Source of the DNA: Eucommia ulmoides
Taxonomy: Eukaryota > Streptophyta > Magnoliopsida > Garryales > Eucommiaceae
NCBI GenBank assembly: GCA_016647705.1
Contig: CM028338.1
Span: forward strand, 22,589,577-22,653,576
Reading direction: 5' to 3'
Length of the DNA stretch: 64,000 nucleotides
The notes beneath the pieces are model-generated. The model did not search any database. It was not told the origin of the DNA and was given only the letters and a program-made list of their open reading frames with translations. Each line of letters starts with the position of its first letter. The stretch's first letter is position 1. This document shows, in pieces, positions 1-11,879 of the stretch. Both the position numbers and the translations under genes were made by a program.

Positions 1-1215
1 CGTGCGATTTAGGATCAAATTTTTTTTTACCTCATCGACATGCTAAGCACACAAAACACATGTGAATGGTATTACCCTCAACCTTAAAACACAATTTAGG
101 GGGTAATTTTCATCATCGGGACATGGTTCGGACGAACTCAAAAACTCAACATGCTTGTACAACTCAATTCATTGACAATTCTACTCTAATTCTAAAAACT
201 AATATTACTTATGCTAATTATCCTTACACATGCATAGCTAAACATTACACATGTATAACAAAAAGAATTTCAAAAATTTACAAAAAATTTAACACTAATA
301 TATAAATTTGTACACAAAAAGAATTTTTGTCCCCTTTACATCAATTTTTTTTTTTTTCATCATCCTTCTTATCCCTATCAAGACAGAAAACAAAAACTAC
401 ATGCATCGCATGTCATACTCCCCCCAAACTTAAACAAGGTAGTGTCCCCACTGCCTAAACAGTGAACCCTTAGCAGAATAGAAAAATATGTATTAAAATT
501 GGGGCGGACACATACCTAGGAGGGAAGACATAGAAGTCTAAGCTCCTACCGTTTATTGTGGATGAGATGGCGGTGGCGGCTCATCCGACTCGAAAAGTGG
601 TACGGGCGTATAACGCGCCATGTCGATTCTAAGATGCTCAAATATGACTCGTTGGTTTTGATCTTGTTGCCGAATGTAGGACTCCATGTAGTTCTCCATC
701 CTGGACAAATTATCTTGAAGTTGACTCACATCGGACTGGAGACTACGGACATCTCGTAAGATTTGTGTGATTTGGCCTCGGCTAGTTGTAGGCGTTGGTC
801 GTTCCGAAGGACCCACTTCTTCCTCTTCTTGACCCTCCTCTCCTTCACCCTGTCTGCCTTTCCATAACCTTTTAATCAATGCTAGATCAAGTGGCTTCAC
901 AGGAGGAAAAGGGCTAGTGGACGTGATTCGAACTCCGGCTCGTTGAAGAGAGCGGTGAGGAAGGAAGAAAAAGAAAGGGCACCCTTTTTCGACTTGGCAG
1001 CATAAAGTATAGAAGAATAAATGTGCCAGCTGACGTTGATAGGGGTCCATCTATCGATGCCGTAGAGCATGAAAGTTCTCTACTTGGATACGTCAGTCAC
1101 ACGGGTCATCGGGAGCAGATTGGCGCAGATAAATAAAAACCAAATCTTGGGGATCGATTTTAGAAACCGCGACTTGAAGATTGCTTGGCCCTGCCATGTG
1201 TTGGTCGGAATGAAA
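1..1215 (-). mobile_element. A1: 3' part of an Athila-type element (relic)
   Basis: This is the 3' portion of a minus-strand Athila element that runs off the left edge. Reading on the minus strand it holds the end of ORF3 (about 1215 to 553), then a 3' UTR. A purine tract (minus strand AAGTTTGGGGGG, 418-432) follows GGGGACACT, as in A2, A6 and A7. Positions 1-160 match the conserved 3' UTR block seen at 8018-8170 and 40973-41110. Gag, pol and LTRs are not in the window. The element is broken and the 5' side is lost, joining foreign sequence near 1215. Family assignment rests on similarity to the fuller copies in this same window. Confidence 0.8.
553..1050 (-). pseudogene. A1 ORF3, C-terminal part
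   Basis: A 165-codon open stretch on the minus strand. It matches the C-terminal half of the Athila ORF3 products of A2 and A7: a hydrophobic stretch with FFYTLCC, the run VKPLDLALIKRL, an acidic EEGQEEEE segment, then a heptad-like region (LQSDVSQLQDNLSRMENYM) that probably forms a coiled coil, and a Pro-rich tail ending HPQ-stop. The function of ORF3 is unknown. It is often called env-like because of its place downstream of pol, but no signal peptide or convincing fusion peptide is seen here. The N-terminal half is absent. It is a fossil fragment, although this part has stayed open. Confidence 0.7.
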
Positions 1216-1231
1216 ATCAGAGAAAGAAATA

Positions 1232-1420
1232 GCAGAGTTCGCCTAGGCGGTGGAGCGTCAGTAAGTAAATCAGAGAAGGGAAGAAGTGTGTTCGCCTAGG
1301 CGGTGTTTCTTTCGCCTAAACGGTGGAAGTCAGTGTAGAGAAGATAGTTTCTCACCTCGGCAGTGGATCTTTCGCCTCAGCGGTGGGAAGTTCGCTTAGG
1401 CGGTGGGCCTGGACGTAAAA
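1232..1420. repeat. Array of short GC palindromes (CGCCTAGGCG type)
   Basis: Six or so copies of a short palindromic motif (CGCCTAGGCGGTG, CGCCTAAACGGTGG, CACCTCGGCAGTGG, CGCCTCAGCGGTGG, CGCTTAGGCGGTGG) separated by 20-40 bp of unrelated sequence. The same type of array occurs in every Athila LTR of the window and upstream of ORF3 in A2, A6 and A7. Here it lies just upstream of the surviving A1 ORF3 piece, so it may be the ORF3-leader array of A1. It could equally be the edge of another LTR. Confidence 0.7.
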
Positions 1421-1429
1421 TCAGAAAAA

Positions 1430-2878
1430 AAAATCGATAACCTTTTCGGAGCGGGTAATGTTTCTTGTTAAGTGTATGATTATTAAATTTAATTATTTGC
1501 ATCAAAAATGTCGAATCATTGATAATAAATATTGAGACCGTTCACATGAATAAATTCGATATAGTAGTATTTTATAATAAAAGGCGGGGAATAGGAAATT
1601 AGGAAAATTAGTGTTGCATAGCATGATTAGGTTGTTTTTACATAAAATATTAATTTAGGCCTTGTCAATATTAGGTTCGCAGGCACTAGAATACCGGTAG
1701 AGAATAGTCGGTAAAAGTTTTCGAAAGCGGATAACCTGGTGAGTGTACTGTTTTCTAGTAAATCTATGTTCATATATGTGTTGGAAAAATGTGTTCACTT
1801 AAAACTGGACGATTTTCTAACTTATATGGGGCAAGCGATTTTAGGTGTTTTTGGAAATGTGGATTACATTGGTTTTAAAGAAAGTAGAAAAATGATTTGT
1901 TGTATTTAGTTGGTTTTAAAAGGGGGGTGGAGATTGATTGTGGATAGAGTTGTTGTTGTTGTGGTGGAAATTGGTGTTCGGGTATTCACCTGCTTGGCAT
2001 AGTCCAGCAAAGCGTTGTTCACCTGCTTGGCACACTCTAGCAGAGCGTTGTTCACCTGCTTGGCAAAGTCCGGCAGAGCGTTGTTATGTCCTGCTAGGAA
2101 GGCAAATCCTATGGGTGGTACAGTACCGTTGCAACTCCCGATCGTGAGGCTAAAACAATCACATGGCTAGCCGAGGTGTGGTGTGATATGATGTGATGAG
2201 GTGTGGTGTGATATGATGTGGTGTGGTGTGGTGTTTTGTCGTATAGGGTAAGTAAGATGAGTGCATTTACATATATTATTCGATGTTGGATTGGTATATT
2301 TATTTATCTTGGTATATCTATTGTTTCGATTTCATTTTACTATATGGTTAGCTAAATTATTCTGGTTGATTTTTACTGCTTAGTTGGGTGTGATATATAT
2401 ATAAATATATAGACGTTGGTTTTGTGGTGACTGGGAAAAAAAATGAGTTTTCTTTGTGGTATAAGATATTTATGTTATGAGATTTTTATATTATTTTGCG
2501 ATATGTGATGTTTATATGTTTTATGCTTGATCCATCTAAAATGTTTTTATTAAGAAGGTAGTACACTCGTAGGTGCAGCAGTTAGGAGTCGATCCCCTAC
2601 TGGCACTAGGTAGAGTCTTGCGATAGAGTCGTATGGAAAAATTTCGAGACGAGCTGTCTGAGGCAAACCCGTGAGGGGTTCAGGGTCATTATATTGTTGT
2701 TATTATTATATTTGGGGACAGGTGTGTCCCCTATATGAGAGGATGTGTATGGCCTGTATATGAGATTGTATACAATTGTATGCATATTGTTGTTTTCTAG
2801 TTGGTTGGATGTCCAGGTAATATTGTGTTGACATCACATTGGCCCCAGGATGACGGGTGTCCGGGGGGGAGTATGACA
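1430..2878 (+). mobile_element. Degenerate LTR-like sequence, perhaps chromovirus (Tekay/Del-like)
   Basis: No gene is visible. The sequence is AT-rich, has GGTGAGTGTACTGTTTTC near 1740 and ends GTATGACA at 2878, which resembles the GTGTGACA end of plant chromovirus LTRs. No matching start or primer site was found, so it would be a partial or solo LTR. It contains a 33-bp tandem repeat (1985-2083) and a TG-rich simple stretch (2170-2240). The assignment is from remembered family features and is weak. Confidence 0.35.
1985..2083 (+). repeat. Three-unit 33-bp tandem repeat
   Basis: Three consecutive units of 33 bp (1985-2017, 2018-2050, 2051-2083) share TTCACCTGCTTGGCA at the start and GCGTTG at the end, with a few substitutions between units. 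The array lies inside the LTR-like relic and has no evident coding role. Confidence 0.9.
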
Positions 2879-5469
2879 TCTTTCCTTGATCTCTCGGTCT
2901 CTTGGAGATCCTCAGATGCCACGTGCTTGGCCTCCACTACATGGCACTCCTGCTTCTCAACTGAGCCTTTTGCTTATCTTTCTCTAGTTACAGGACATCG
3001 AGTCGAGGCAATATCCTCATCCACTTCTCAAGCAGAGAAAAAGAATATGCTACAGCCGAGAAACCAATAGAAGGAAATTTGACGAATCCCTAGATAGTCA
3101 TCAAAATCAAGAAATACAAATATGATTACCGTGACGGTCGACTGCAACAAGATTAGTGATTAATTGTTACCTAACTCTGCGACAGCCATTCGGACTTTCC
3201 TTGGAGGGAACATGTCTTGATCCTGTGTCACTGTATCCTCTGGGTAGGATAAGATGCCCTAACTAACCAGGGGTCCCTCGATCCTAGGGGCCCTTTCTAT
3301 CAGATCCTAAGATGGCAACCAATCTTGAGAAAGTTCACCCATTGTTTTCCCTTCCCAAAAGCTGCCAAAAGGGACCGCCTTAACCTCTTCACTATCCGCT
3401 CATTATGAACCAAAACACTTACGGCCGCATCATGCCTTCTCTTGGAAGACTAAATCCCAAGGCAAGGTACTACCTCCTGGGAAGTCGCAAATGGGATAAC
3501 CGATGTCATTGCTCCCTAAGAAACCACTAACCAATTTGCCAACAAAGAAGATAGAGGTGTAATAGCCCTAACATCCACTGAGAACTCCAGCTCAGCATCC
3601 ATCAACTCTACATCAGCAAAATTATTATCCATTAATGGAGGTCGAAGCATAAAACAACATAAGATGATGAAAGGGATGGGGGCATACCTTTTTCCATAGA
3701 CGACACGTCTAGAAGAGATAACTAGGACCCTAAGGAAGAATCTAAATCTAAATTACCAGCAACCTAAACAAGGGTGGCAAAGAAGAGGTTGAATGTGTTA
3801 GCCTTAATGAACACGAAATTCCTCTCGACCTCCAGGAGCTCAATCAAAATAGTGGACTTAGCTTCTTCCGCCTCATTGAGCACTAAACGAGCAGGAACCT
3901 CTACGAAAGAAGAAAAAAGTAAAAAAGGTGGTAGTTCTCTATGAAACAAAAACTAAGATAATAGACTTACCCATATGCCACCACTTCTTCCAATTGGGGT
4001 GGGCCCTATCTCCTCGCAAGGATCATTCCTATCACCCTTTCACTAAGACCTACCTGTTTTTCCATCCTCGATTGTTCTCAGGGATACCAACAATAAGCCA
4101 TCCACTCCGGGCCAAAAATTGGTACCAATTCTGGAAAGTGGGTAAAAGTAGAAGAACTGCAAAGACAAGAGAGAGACACCATTCTGCAAGCACAAAATGA
4201 CGAACCCAACCCTCAGCCTCCACACATTGAGTACCAATAGCGAGGGTGCCAACTGGACCATATGACCTAACGAAGAAAGAGGTGAAGTGGAAAGCGCACC
4301 CCACCATGGAAGGCCTCATCGTAGAAGGCAGTCCACTCAGACAAACATTCGAGTACGTTCCACAATAGCTCAAGAGATATCAGACACAGTATCGTCGCGA
4401 TAGAGAAATCGATGTGCATCTCATAAATCTAGGCATCCCTAAATTAGTTCTCTTCATGTCAGGCCACTACCTACTATTGCTTCCCCGCAGGTGCTGCCTC
4501 ACGAAAAGCCTGAACATCAAGAGTAGGAGACGATGGGTTTTCGACAGTTTCGCCCTCTCACCTCTAGATACCATCGAATCGGACATCTCAGCACCATCAG
4601 CCACAAGAATTTAAACCTATGGGCCTTGTCAGGTACTCTATGACCGTCAACTTAACCCTCAGTAAGGAGACACCCTAGATGAGGAATCAACATCAGTATT
4701 AACGTTGTACAATCTGGACGATGGCCCAACATCATCATTATTGCCACATACTTTAGACGGTGGCCCAGCCTCATTATCACCTCCATTTCCTAAATGACTA
4801 GATAAAGAACAAGAATATCTTTCCATTACAAAACATACAAGCTCGATGCAACAAATACCTTCTTATTTATATGCGTCGAACACAACTCTCTGTCAACCAT
4901 TATCTAAGAAGCTGAATCGACTTATTGTCGAATCGATTCACGCACTAAGTAATTTCCTGTACTCTTGAAAGACAAAATGTTACGATGATAAGCCACCAGC
5001 AGAGCGCTGACATACGCAACCCTCAAAGATACAACATACGCCAAATCATCATGGAACGTCGAAATATTCTTAAGGCATAAAAGCATTACACCCCCAGGAA
5101 TAAAGGGCATTAGATGTAGGAAAATTCAACTAGAAGCTGCAAGGGTGCCATGTGTTCGCAAACACACGACCGGCCTAAGAACTCCAGAATTGGCAGGTCA
5201 AACAAGCCTATCTACATACCCGTTCTGGATCATCATACCCAATCCATATTATTATACCCACTTCGGGTGGTCATATCCATTCCACATCCCTATTACTCGC
5301 TTTGGGTCTTCATGTCTTCCCCGAACCTCCATACTTGTTCCGAGTCATTCCTCCTATGGTTTGAGCACCTTCATGCTCCCACGCGAAATGTGATCAGAGT
5401 CGTCTATCCCACACATGAAAGTACCACTTCCATAATGGTCCTGCAATGCCCGTTTATCATCCCAGCCAT
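2879..5469 (-). other. Decayed coding relic, mostly minus strand, unclassified
   Basis: No intact gene is seen. On the minus strand there are short open stretches (3764-3949, 4043-4373, 4922-5110). One of them carries a motif of plant retroelement proteins (see 4050-4373). The rest has no recognisable domain. It forms the target into which A2 inserted, with GCCAT directly before A2 at 5465-5469. It is probably an old Ty3/gypsy (Tat-like) ORF with its leader, broken in many places. Confidence 0.4.
4050..4373 (-). pseudogene. Fragment resembling 'putative gypsy type transposon' domain (PF04195-like)
   Basis: A 107-codon open stretch on the minus strand. Near its C-terminus it has NWYQFLARSGWLIVG followed by NNRGWKNR. 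That pattern (W-Y-x-F, a short loop, then GWKxR before a hydrophobic strand) is typical of the plant proteins grouped as putative gypsy-type transposon or Transposase_28 domains, which occur in ORFs of Tat and related retroelements. The remaining residues give little. A nearby stretch (3764-3949) has heptad-like spacing (ILIELLEVERNFVFIKANTF) and may come from the coiled-coil part of the same protein. The relic is broken. The call is from motif memory only. Confidence 0.4.
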
Positions 5470-6871
5470 TGGACGCGGTACTTTTTTCATGTCTTAATTT
5501 ACTCACAAGTGCACGAGGTTAAGTTTCAATATAGTGAATCTTTCGATCGGATATTGTCCATAGGGACACATGTTTGATTAATTGAATATCATAATTTGCA
5601 TAGTATTATATTATCTTGATGGTTCAAGAAACGTTTGAGTTTGCATATTTAAAAACTAAGTTAAACTAACAACTATTGGGTTAATTCTAATTAAGTGGAT
5701 TACCTAGGGATTGATTTCATTCACTTAATACATGTTTGACTTTGCTTAGTTAACCATAATGGTGTTTATCTTATTCGACAATCTAGGTATCTCAAACTCG
5801 ATCATTACCTCTCCCGAGTATAAAATGATCGATTATATGACTTCGCGTAAAAGTCGAAGTCCCCCTCTAGCATTTTACATAACACACAAACACATGAGTC
5901 TTGACCCAACCTCATGGATTGCACACTTTCTAATGCCCTCCTGGGTTGTTAAATTGTCGTGATGTATTTAACCCTAGCCCGAATCCGGAGTTACCTCTCC
6001 CGAGTGTCAAACCCCGTATTCTAAAAATGAACCCTAATACCTTAACAAGCATATTAAAATTGTAATAAAATGCTAAACACAATCACATTTAGACAAACAA
6101 CCGTTAAAGTAACATATATTCAATCAAACATGTATTTACATAAGTTACATTAATCCCTAGATAATATTTATCTAACCTACTATAATCGTAGCCATACAAA
6201 TATTAAAACAAGAAGGATTCATCATCATATGTTATGAAAAGTTAAGTTACAAAGCTAGAAACAAAGGAAAAATGATCAAATCTTAGAGTGGAGTAGTCCA
6301 CTATCGCCAAAGATCAGTCCTGGATTACTTCATCTTCTCCAAATGTTCAATCTCCTCTTTGAGCTCCCAATAAATGCTTAAGATCATGTATCTAATGTGT
6401 GGAACGTGCATGAAAAATGGGGGGAAATGGGCTTAAATAAAAGGCTTCAAAATATCTAGAAAACTAGATATTTTTGCACAGAGTGATCGCCGCAGTGGTG
6501 CTTTACCACTGCGGTGGAGAGTTAAGTCGATTAACTTCATCGTTGCGGTGGTAAACCAAACCCTAAGATTTCTGGACTTTCACCGTCGTGGCGGTGAAAG
6601 ATGATTGTGGCGGTGAGACTAGCACAATTCTCTCTACATCTCCATTGCCTTGGCGGTGGCCTAACCGCCGCGGCGGTTGGTTTGCTGTCCTGAAACCTTG
6701 TTTCTTTTACCATTTCTTCGCCGTTTTCCCACTGCTTTGCTTGTTTATTATTCGATTACGTCCCTACACTTGATTTACATTAAAACAAACAAAAATGCAA
6801 TAAAATATTACTAAAACACTCCAAAACTACCAAATTCGGCTAAGAAGTAGATTGGTATTTTCAACCTACCA
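5470..6871 (-). repeat. A2 3' LTR
   Basis: The LTR is 1402 bp. On the plus strand it starts TGGACGCGG and ends AACCTACCA, so the element reads TGGTAGG...CGCGTCCA. It holds the conserved Athila R-U5 tract (minus strand CTCGTGCACTTGTGAG), two copies of CTCTCCCGAGT about 185 bp apart, and a palindrome array at 6486-6690. The A2-internal polypurine tract adjoins it at 6872. Confidence 0.9.
6486..6690. repeat. Palindrome array in A2 3' LTR U3
   Basis: Repeated imperfect and perfect palindromes with ACCGC and GCGGT arms and variable centres, for example ACCACTGCGGTGG, ACCGTCGTGGCGGT and ACCGCCGCGGCGGT (6665-6678). They lie in U3, upstream of the probable promoter in element orientation. Confidence 0.85.
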
Positions 6872-8536
6872 AATACCCCCAAACTTGGAATTTTGCTAGT
6901 CCTCGAGCGAAGCACCCTAACACTAAAATAAACTAACTGTATTAATTAACTAACTACTAAACTAAAAATGAATAAACTTTAACAAATAATAAGTAAACTC
7001 ATGCAAGTTCCAAGTTCAATCAAAGAAACCAAGTTGTTCTTCCCTCAACAGCCCTCAATGAGGTTAAGTTAGGGAATAAAACACATCAGGTGGTGTTCTA
7101 GAATTTCAACACTTAATATCCATAAAAACCATTCTAGATCCATTTAAAGTGTGTGTGAGAGAACTCAAATATATAACTATCCAAACACCGGATTGGATTA
7201 TTCAATAACTAAGCTCATGACTTAAACCGTTAAGGATTCGGAAAACCATATGCTTGACTGGGCTCGACTATCCACTAATGTAGGTTCGGAAATTCATAGA
7301 GATCAATAGGGCTTGGATCGACATTGGAGAACGGCCAAGGGTATCTCAGGAATAGAAAGCAGAAAATCGTTATAATTACGATAATTCAACGCTACCTGAG
7401 GCACAAACGGTTGTTGCTATATCTCTCGTAACCCCAAATATTTAAAACACAAACCTCAACAAAAGTTTAAAAACGTTGTATTGACTTGTCGAAAGAACGA
7501 AAATAAAAACTATACTCATAATTTTTTATTTTTTTTTAGACAAACTAACACACCCCCAAACTTATTCGATTTTGTACAATTTTAGGGGCGTATAAATAGA
7601 ATTGAAAGAATAACAAGTGGATACACTAATACCAAACCAATAAAAATTCGTCCAAAATCCGACTGCTCACTTCACGTAGCATAAAATAATGCTAACTTGA
7701 TTTCACTCAATTCTTGCGTTTGGCTTAGCGACAATGGTTTGGAAAATTTTTAATTGGCTAGGGTATTAATATATGTTCAGAATTGAAAAGGTTATCGGCT
7801 TTGACAAGGTAACGATGGATAAAATTTTCAAGGTTAGCTTCAAAGGTTCAATTGATAAAAATGAAGGCCTAAATCATGCCTCCTAAACTACCTCACCTAG
7901 GATTTCACCTCAAGTTTCCCCCAGTTAAGTTCTAGATTCCTCAAATTTTTCATGAACTTATTACTGAAAAATCGGTGTCAAATCGTTCGAATAATAATAT
8001 AGTGAGTCTATGTTATCGTGCGATTTTAGGATCAAAATGATTTTTACCTAATCGACATGCCAAGCACACAAAACACACATGAATGGCATCACCCCCAATC
8101 TCAATATACAAGTAGGGAATAATTTTCATCATCGGTAAATGGCCTAGACAAACTCAACAACTCAACACGCAAATACTACTTCATACATACACATCTCTAC
8201 TCAAAATATAAACACTAACATACATACAATAAACTAAGCATTACACATTCACAAACACAAAAATTAAAGTAAAACTTAACTATATGTTAAAGTTCACATT
8301 ATACATCTAAGCTTCTACAAAGCATAACTAAACATACATAAAACATCCAATAATACATCAAAATTTTGTTCATCATTTTCTAACAAAAACAAAATTAGAT
8401 GAACATCCCCCCAAACTTAAGATAGGCAGTGTCAACACTGACTAAGCAGTGAACCCAATAGCAGTATATAGCATTCATGAGAAAAAATTGGGGTTTGAAC
8501 ACATACCTAGGAGATGAGACGTAAAAGTCTCACCTT
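6872..8536 (-). other. A2 3' UTR with three polypurine tracts and conserved block
   Basis: This is non-coding. On the minus strand AAGTTTGGGGG(G) occurs three times: at 8404-8421 just after ORF3, at 7549-7564, and at 6872-6888 directly against the 3' LTR. The last is the polypurine tract expected to prime plus-strand DNA. The block 7770-8170 is conserved in A6, A7, A9, A4 and A8. It includes the sequence around ACCCGATGATGAAAATTA on the minus strand of the family. Confidence 0.85.
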
Positions 8537-9743
8537 TTACTGTCCACCTAGAGGAACGTCATCCCCACTACTATCATGTCGAAAAGAATAGTGTGGTGGT
8601 TGCAAGAGGTACGGCGATAGTTGCGGCATTGGCGGATAAGCGCTCATGTCAATTCCGAGGTACACGCCAAAAAGCTGTTGGACTTGATCTTGCTGGCGTG
8701 TATATTTATCTAGGAAAATCTGGAGCTCAGCATTTTATAGATCCAAATTACACTGCCCTTGGTGAAGAACGCGATTGTCGAGCCGGATATCCTGGAGTTC
8801 TTGATATACACTCTCCAAAGTGATCGAGAGATGGCCAGGTTCTTCTGGAATTGGGGCCTCAGATGGCCCCGCCTCTTCCTTTTCGGTCCCTTCCTCTTCT
8901 TCTACTTCTGGCTCCCCCGACACTTGCGCTCCGCTTTTTCACATTTGAGTAATCATAGCTAGATTAAGGGGAACAATAGGGGGATAAGAGCTATCCCCGG
9001 CTATTGATACACCGTCCCGTCTGAATAGGTCAGTTAATAGCGATGGAAATAGAAGGCTGGCATTTGTTATTTGGAAAGCATGAAGAATAAAAGAATAGAT
9101 CAAGAACCCGACATTTAGTGACTTACCCGTCTGAATGTAATATAGCATAAAAGCCCTTTCTTTGGAGATATCCGACAAGTGAGATGTCGGGAAAAGGCTT
9201 CCACAAACAAAATGATGCCATATTTTGGGGATCGGATTGAGGAACTTGGCCAAGAAAGTGGCTAGACCCAGCCCTATGTGAGTCAATTGGACATTGCATG
9301 AAGTTATGGCACAGATCACTGTTTTCATACTCAGATCTCTACCCACGTACGGTTTGTCAGTTGGTGCAAGGACGAGTTTGCCTGAAGTTAATGTGCTCAA
9401 GACTGAACAAGATGGGGCGAGTTCAGACCTTTGTTTGGTTGTTATTAGCTTCGGTCATGTTGGCATACAATTCCCAAACTAAAGCCACCTCGTCTCAGGG
9501 TGGTGATTAGCAAAAACCTTCCCAACTGCGGCTTTGTATGACATCCTTTAATTCCACCAGGAGAATTTCCAATTGCCCAAATCCTCATTGTTGAATGCAT
9601 GTCTGCTTATGTTAGAAAGGGTTAAAATGCTCCTCGACCTGTTTTAAAACAAATCGGTTGGAATCATAGTCAAAGGCAGGACCCCCGACTCGAGAACTCA
9701 AACCTTCTCCCCTAGGTCTCTTTGATGCGGCTCATTTAGTCAT
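8537..9743 (-). pseudogene. A2 ORF3 (Athila third ORF, putative plant transposon protein family)
   Basis: On the minus strand, an ORF3 relic starts near ATG at 9741-9743 and ends at the stop at 8537-8539 (the C-terminal residues PLGGQ are shared with A7). Visible parts: an N-terminal basic stretch, a central region with KIWHHFVCGSLFPTSHLSDI and ERAFMLYYIQTGKSLNVGF, then FPSLLTDLFRRDGVSI, NLAMITQM, an acidic EVEEEEGTEKEEAG segment and a short C-terminal helix region. In other copies the first half bears the VREFYAN motif. The role is unknown; it is called env-like only by position. The gene is broken in several places. Confidence 0.8.
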
Positions 9744-10789
9744 GGTTCCTATCAATCACAATCACAAAACATGGTAGCCCAATCATATATAAACAATGGA
9801 AAACAATCCCCCAAATTGACACCGTCAAGAACATGACACAATCGCAATACGCACACACCAACCGCAATAGTTTCAACAAAATTTCAACAATGTAGCATGT
9901 AATTTTGCATCATACAATGTAACAATCCATAGAAATCGTGTTCATCACTAAAATCAAACCGAAATCCCCAAGTGATAAAAAAGAAAATGGGGTTTAGGAA
10001 ACAATCCAAATTCAACCATTCTTGATATGTATATGAAAATAAACCAAAGATTTCAACATATATATGAAATGTAGGATCAAAAGTACTTACTTGTCGAAAT
10101 AATTTGGTCAAAAAGATTGAAAATTGGAGAAGTCGCCCCTTTTGTTCGTCAAGCCCTAGAATTCAAAAATAGGGTTGAAGATTGATTTTTTGTGGATGAT
10201 TTGTGGTGGAAATCTCAAATTATAAAAATGGAATGATGGATTCGAGGGTTGAAAATGGTTTGGGAGGATGAAAATAGAGAAATTTGGAGTTTTAGGGGTG
10301 GTTGTGATGATTTAAATGAGCGATTTCGTTTTTATTCGTATAGAGGCTCCACCGCCACGGCGGTGGGATAACCGCCTTGGTGGTGGAGTGCCTTTTTTAA
10401 AACTTACATTCTGAAGTTTCACCACCATGGTGGCGGAGCGTTTGGCTAGAATCTGTCTTCCTGTAATTTCACTGCCACGGCGATGAGTTATCGGCTAGAT
10501 TTTCATGATTTCTTCAAGTTTTCACAACAAGGTTCCACACCATACACTTCCACTTTGCTAGTTCAATGATTTTAAGTATGAAACACACCCCCGAGTATCC
10601 ACACTCCTCAAATCACCTCTAAAAATACTTCAAGACAACTCTGACCTCCAAAAAGTAAGTAATAGCAAAGGTCGAGCAGGATCATACCCTCGGTTTCATA
10701 TCAAAAAGTGCTTGATTTACCATCCCCAGTTGGACTTAGCGAATTCCAAGATCAATCGTCAACAAGGGAGATACTCTCCACAACTCACT
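9744..10789 (-). other. A2 leader between pol and ORF3
   Basis: This is non-coding. It separates the integrase end from ORF3 and contains a palindrome array (10349-10490). The same arrangement is present in A6 (48331-49304) and A7 (42682-43760), so the spacer is a family feature. No clear TATA box is seen on the minus strand in this copy; TTTTATAATTTG near 10210 is the nearest candidate. Confidence 0.7.
10349..10490. repeat. Internal palindrome array upstream of A2 ORF3
   Basis: Four palindromes with the same arms as those of the LTR U3: CACCGCCACGGCGGTG (10352-10367), ACCGCCTTGGTGGTGG, CACCACCATGGTGGCGG and CACTGCCACGGCGATGAG. They lie between pol and ORF3, outside the LTR. Confidence 0.85.
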
Positions 10790-11753
10790 CTTCGTTTCCA
10801 AAGTAATGTTTGATCTGCTCCCCATTAACTCGGAAAATTTGTCCATCTTTGCCTTCTAATTTGACGTAGCCAAATGGAAATACATGCTTGATTCGAAACG
10901 GTACGGACCACCGAGACTTCAATTTTTTGGGAAAGAGCCTCAGCCGTGAATTGAACAACAAAACTTGCTAACCTGGGCTAAACTCTCTTCTCTCTATCTT
11001 CTTATCATGCCACCTCTTCGTTTTGTCTTTGTAAAGCTTGACATTTTCATACGCTTCATTTTAGAATTCCTCTATTTCATTAAGTTGGAGAAGACGTTGT
11101 TCACCTGAAGCTTTTAGATCAAAGTTCAATTTCTTTATCACCCAGAAGGCATGGTGCTCTAACTCAAATGGCAAGTGACACGCTTTTCCAAATACCAACC
11201 GATACGATAACATGTCGATCGGTGTCTTAAAATCCGTGCCATATGCCCATAGTACATCATCCAACTTTACCGCCCAATACTTGTGATTAGAATGGACTGT
11301 TTTCTGCAAAATTTGTTTGATCTCCCTGTTTGACACTTCGGCTTGGTCATTTGTCTACTGGTGGTACGACAGCGCCACGTTGTGCCCCACCCCATACTGT
11401 GTTAACAAAGTATTGAACATTTTGTTACAAAAGTGGGTTCCTTCAACACTAATTATGGCCCGAGGTGTCCTGAACCGCGCCATGATGTTTCTCTAAAGGA
11501 ACTTAAGAACCACTTTGGAATCATTAGAAGGCGTCGCCACAGCTTCGACCTAGTTAGACACGTAGTCCACTGCCAGTAAAATATACTCCTGACCGAATGA
11601 CGATGGAAATGGTCCCATGAAGTCTATACCCCATAAATCAAACAGCTCTAATTCAAAAATAGACGTTAGTGGCAATTCATGCCTTCTTGAAATGTTACCC
11701 ACCCGTTGGCATCGATCGCAAGGTTTCACAAAAGTATAAGCATCTCTAAACAA
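10790..11753 (-). pseudogene. A2 integrase region of pol
   Basis: Minus-strand remains of a Ty3/gypsy integrase. Near 11550-11753 are the last part of the zinc-binding region ([18 protein letters not shown]) and the start of the catalytic core ([20 protein letters not shown], then VDY). At 11061-11336 is the distal core, with [12 protein letters not shown] bearing the catalytic-Glu context and a stretch ending SPYRLVFGK-like ([21 protein letters not shown]). The C-terminal tail continues to about 10790. The enzyme would insert the cDNA into the chromosome. It is broken in several places. Confidence 0.85.
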
Positions 11754-11879
11754 TGATGGCCAGTAAAAACCTGATTGAAGTACTTTTTTTCCGTCTGAGT
11801 CGCTCCAAAGTGACCATCACAAGGTGATGAATGGCAGTGATAAAGAATACTTGTCATCTCTTATCTCTGTATTAAAGTC

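Noticed and set aside
553-1050. 165-codon open frame as a host coiled-coil protein
   Set aside because: It aligns with ORF3 of A2 and A7 and is followed by the Athila 3' UTR, so it is retroelement sequence.
5145-5497. Open frames of 82 and 115 codons near the A2 edge
   Set aside because: Low-complexity His/Pro/Tyr-rich residues in two overlapping frames, running into the A2 LTR; no domain.
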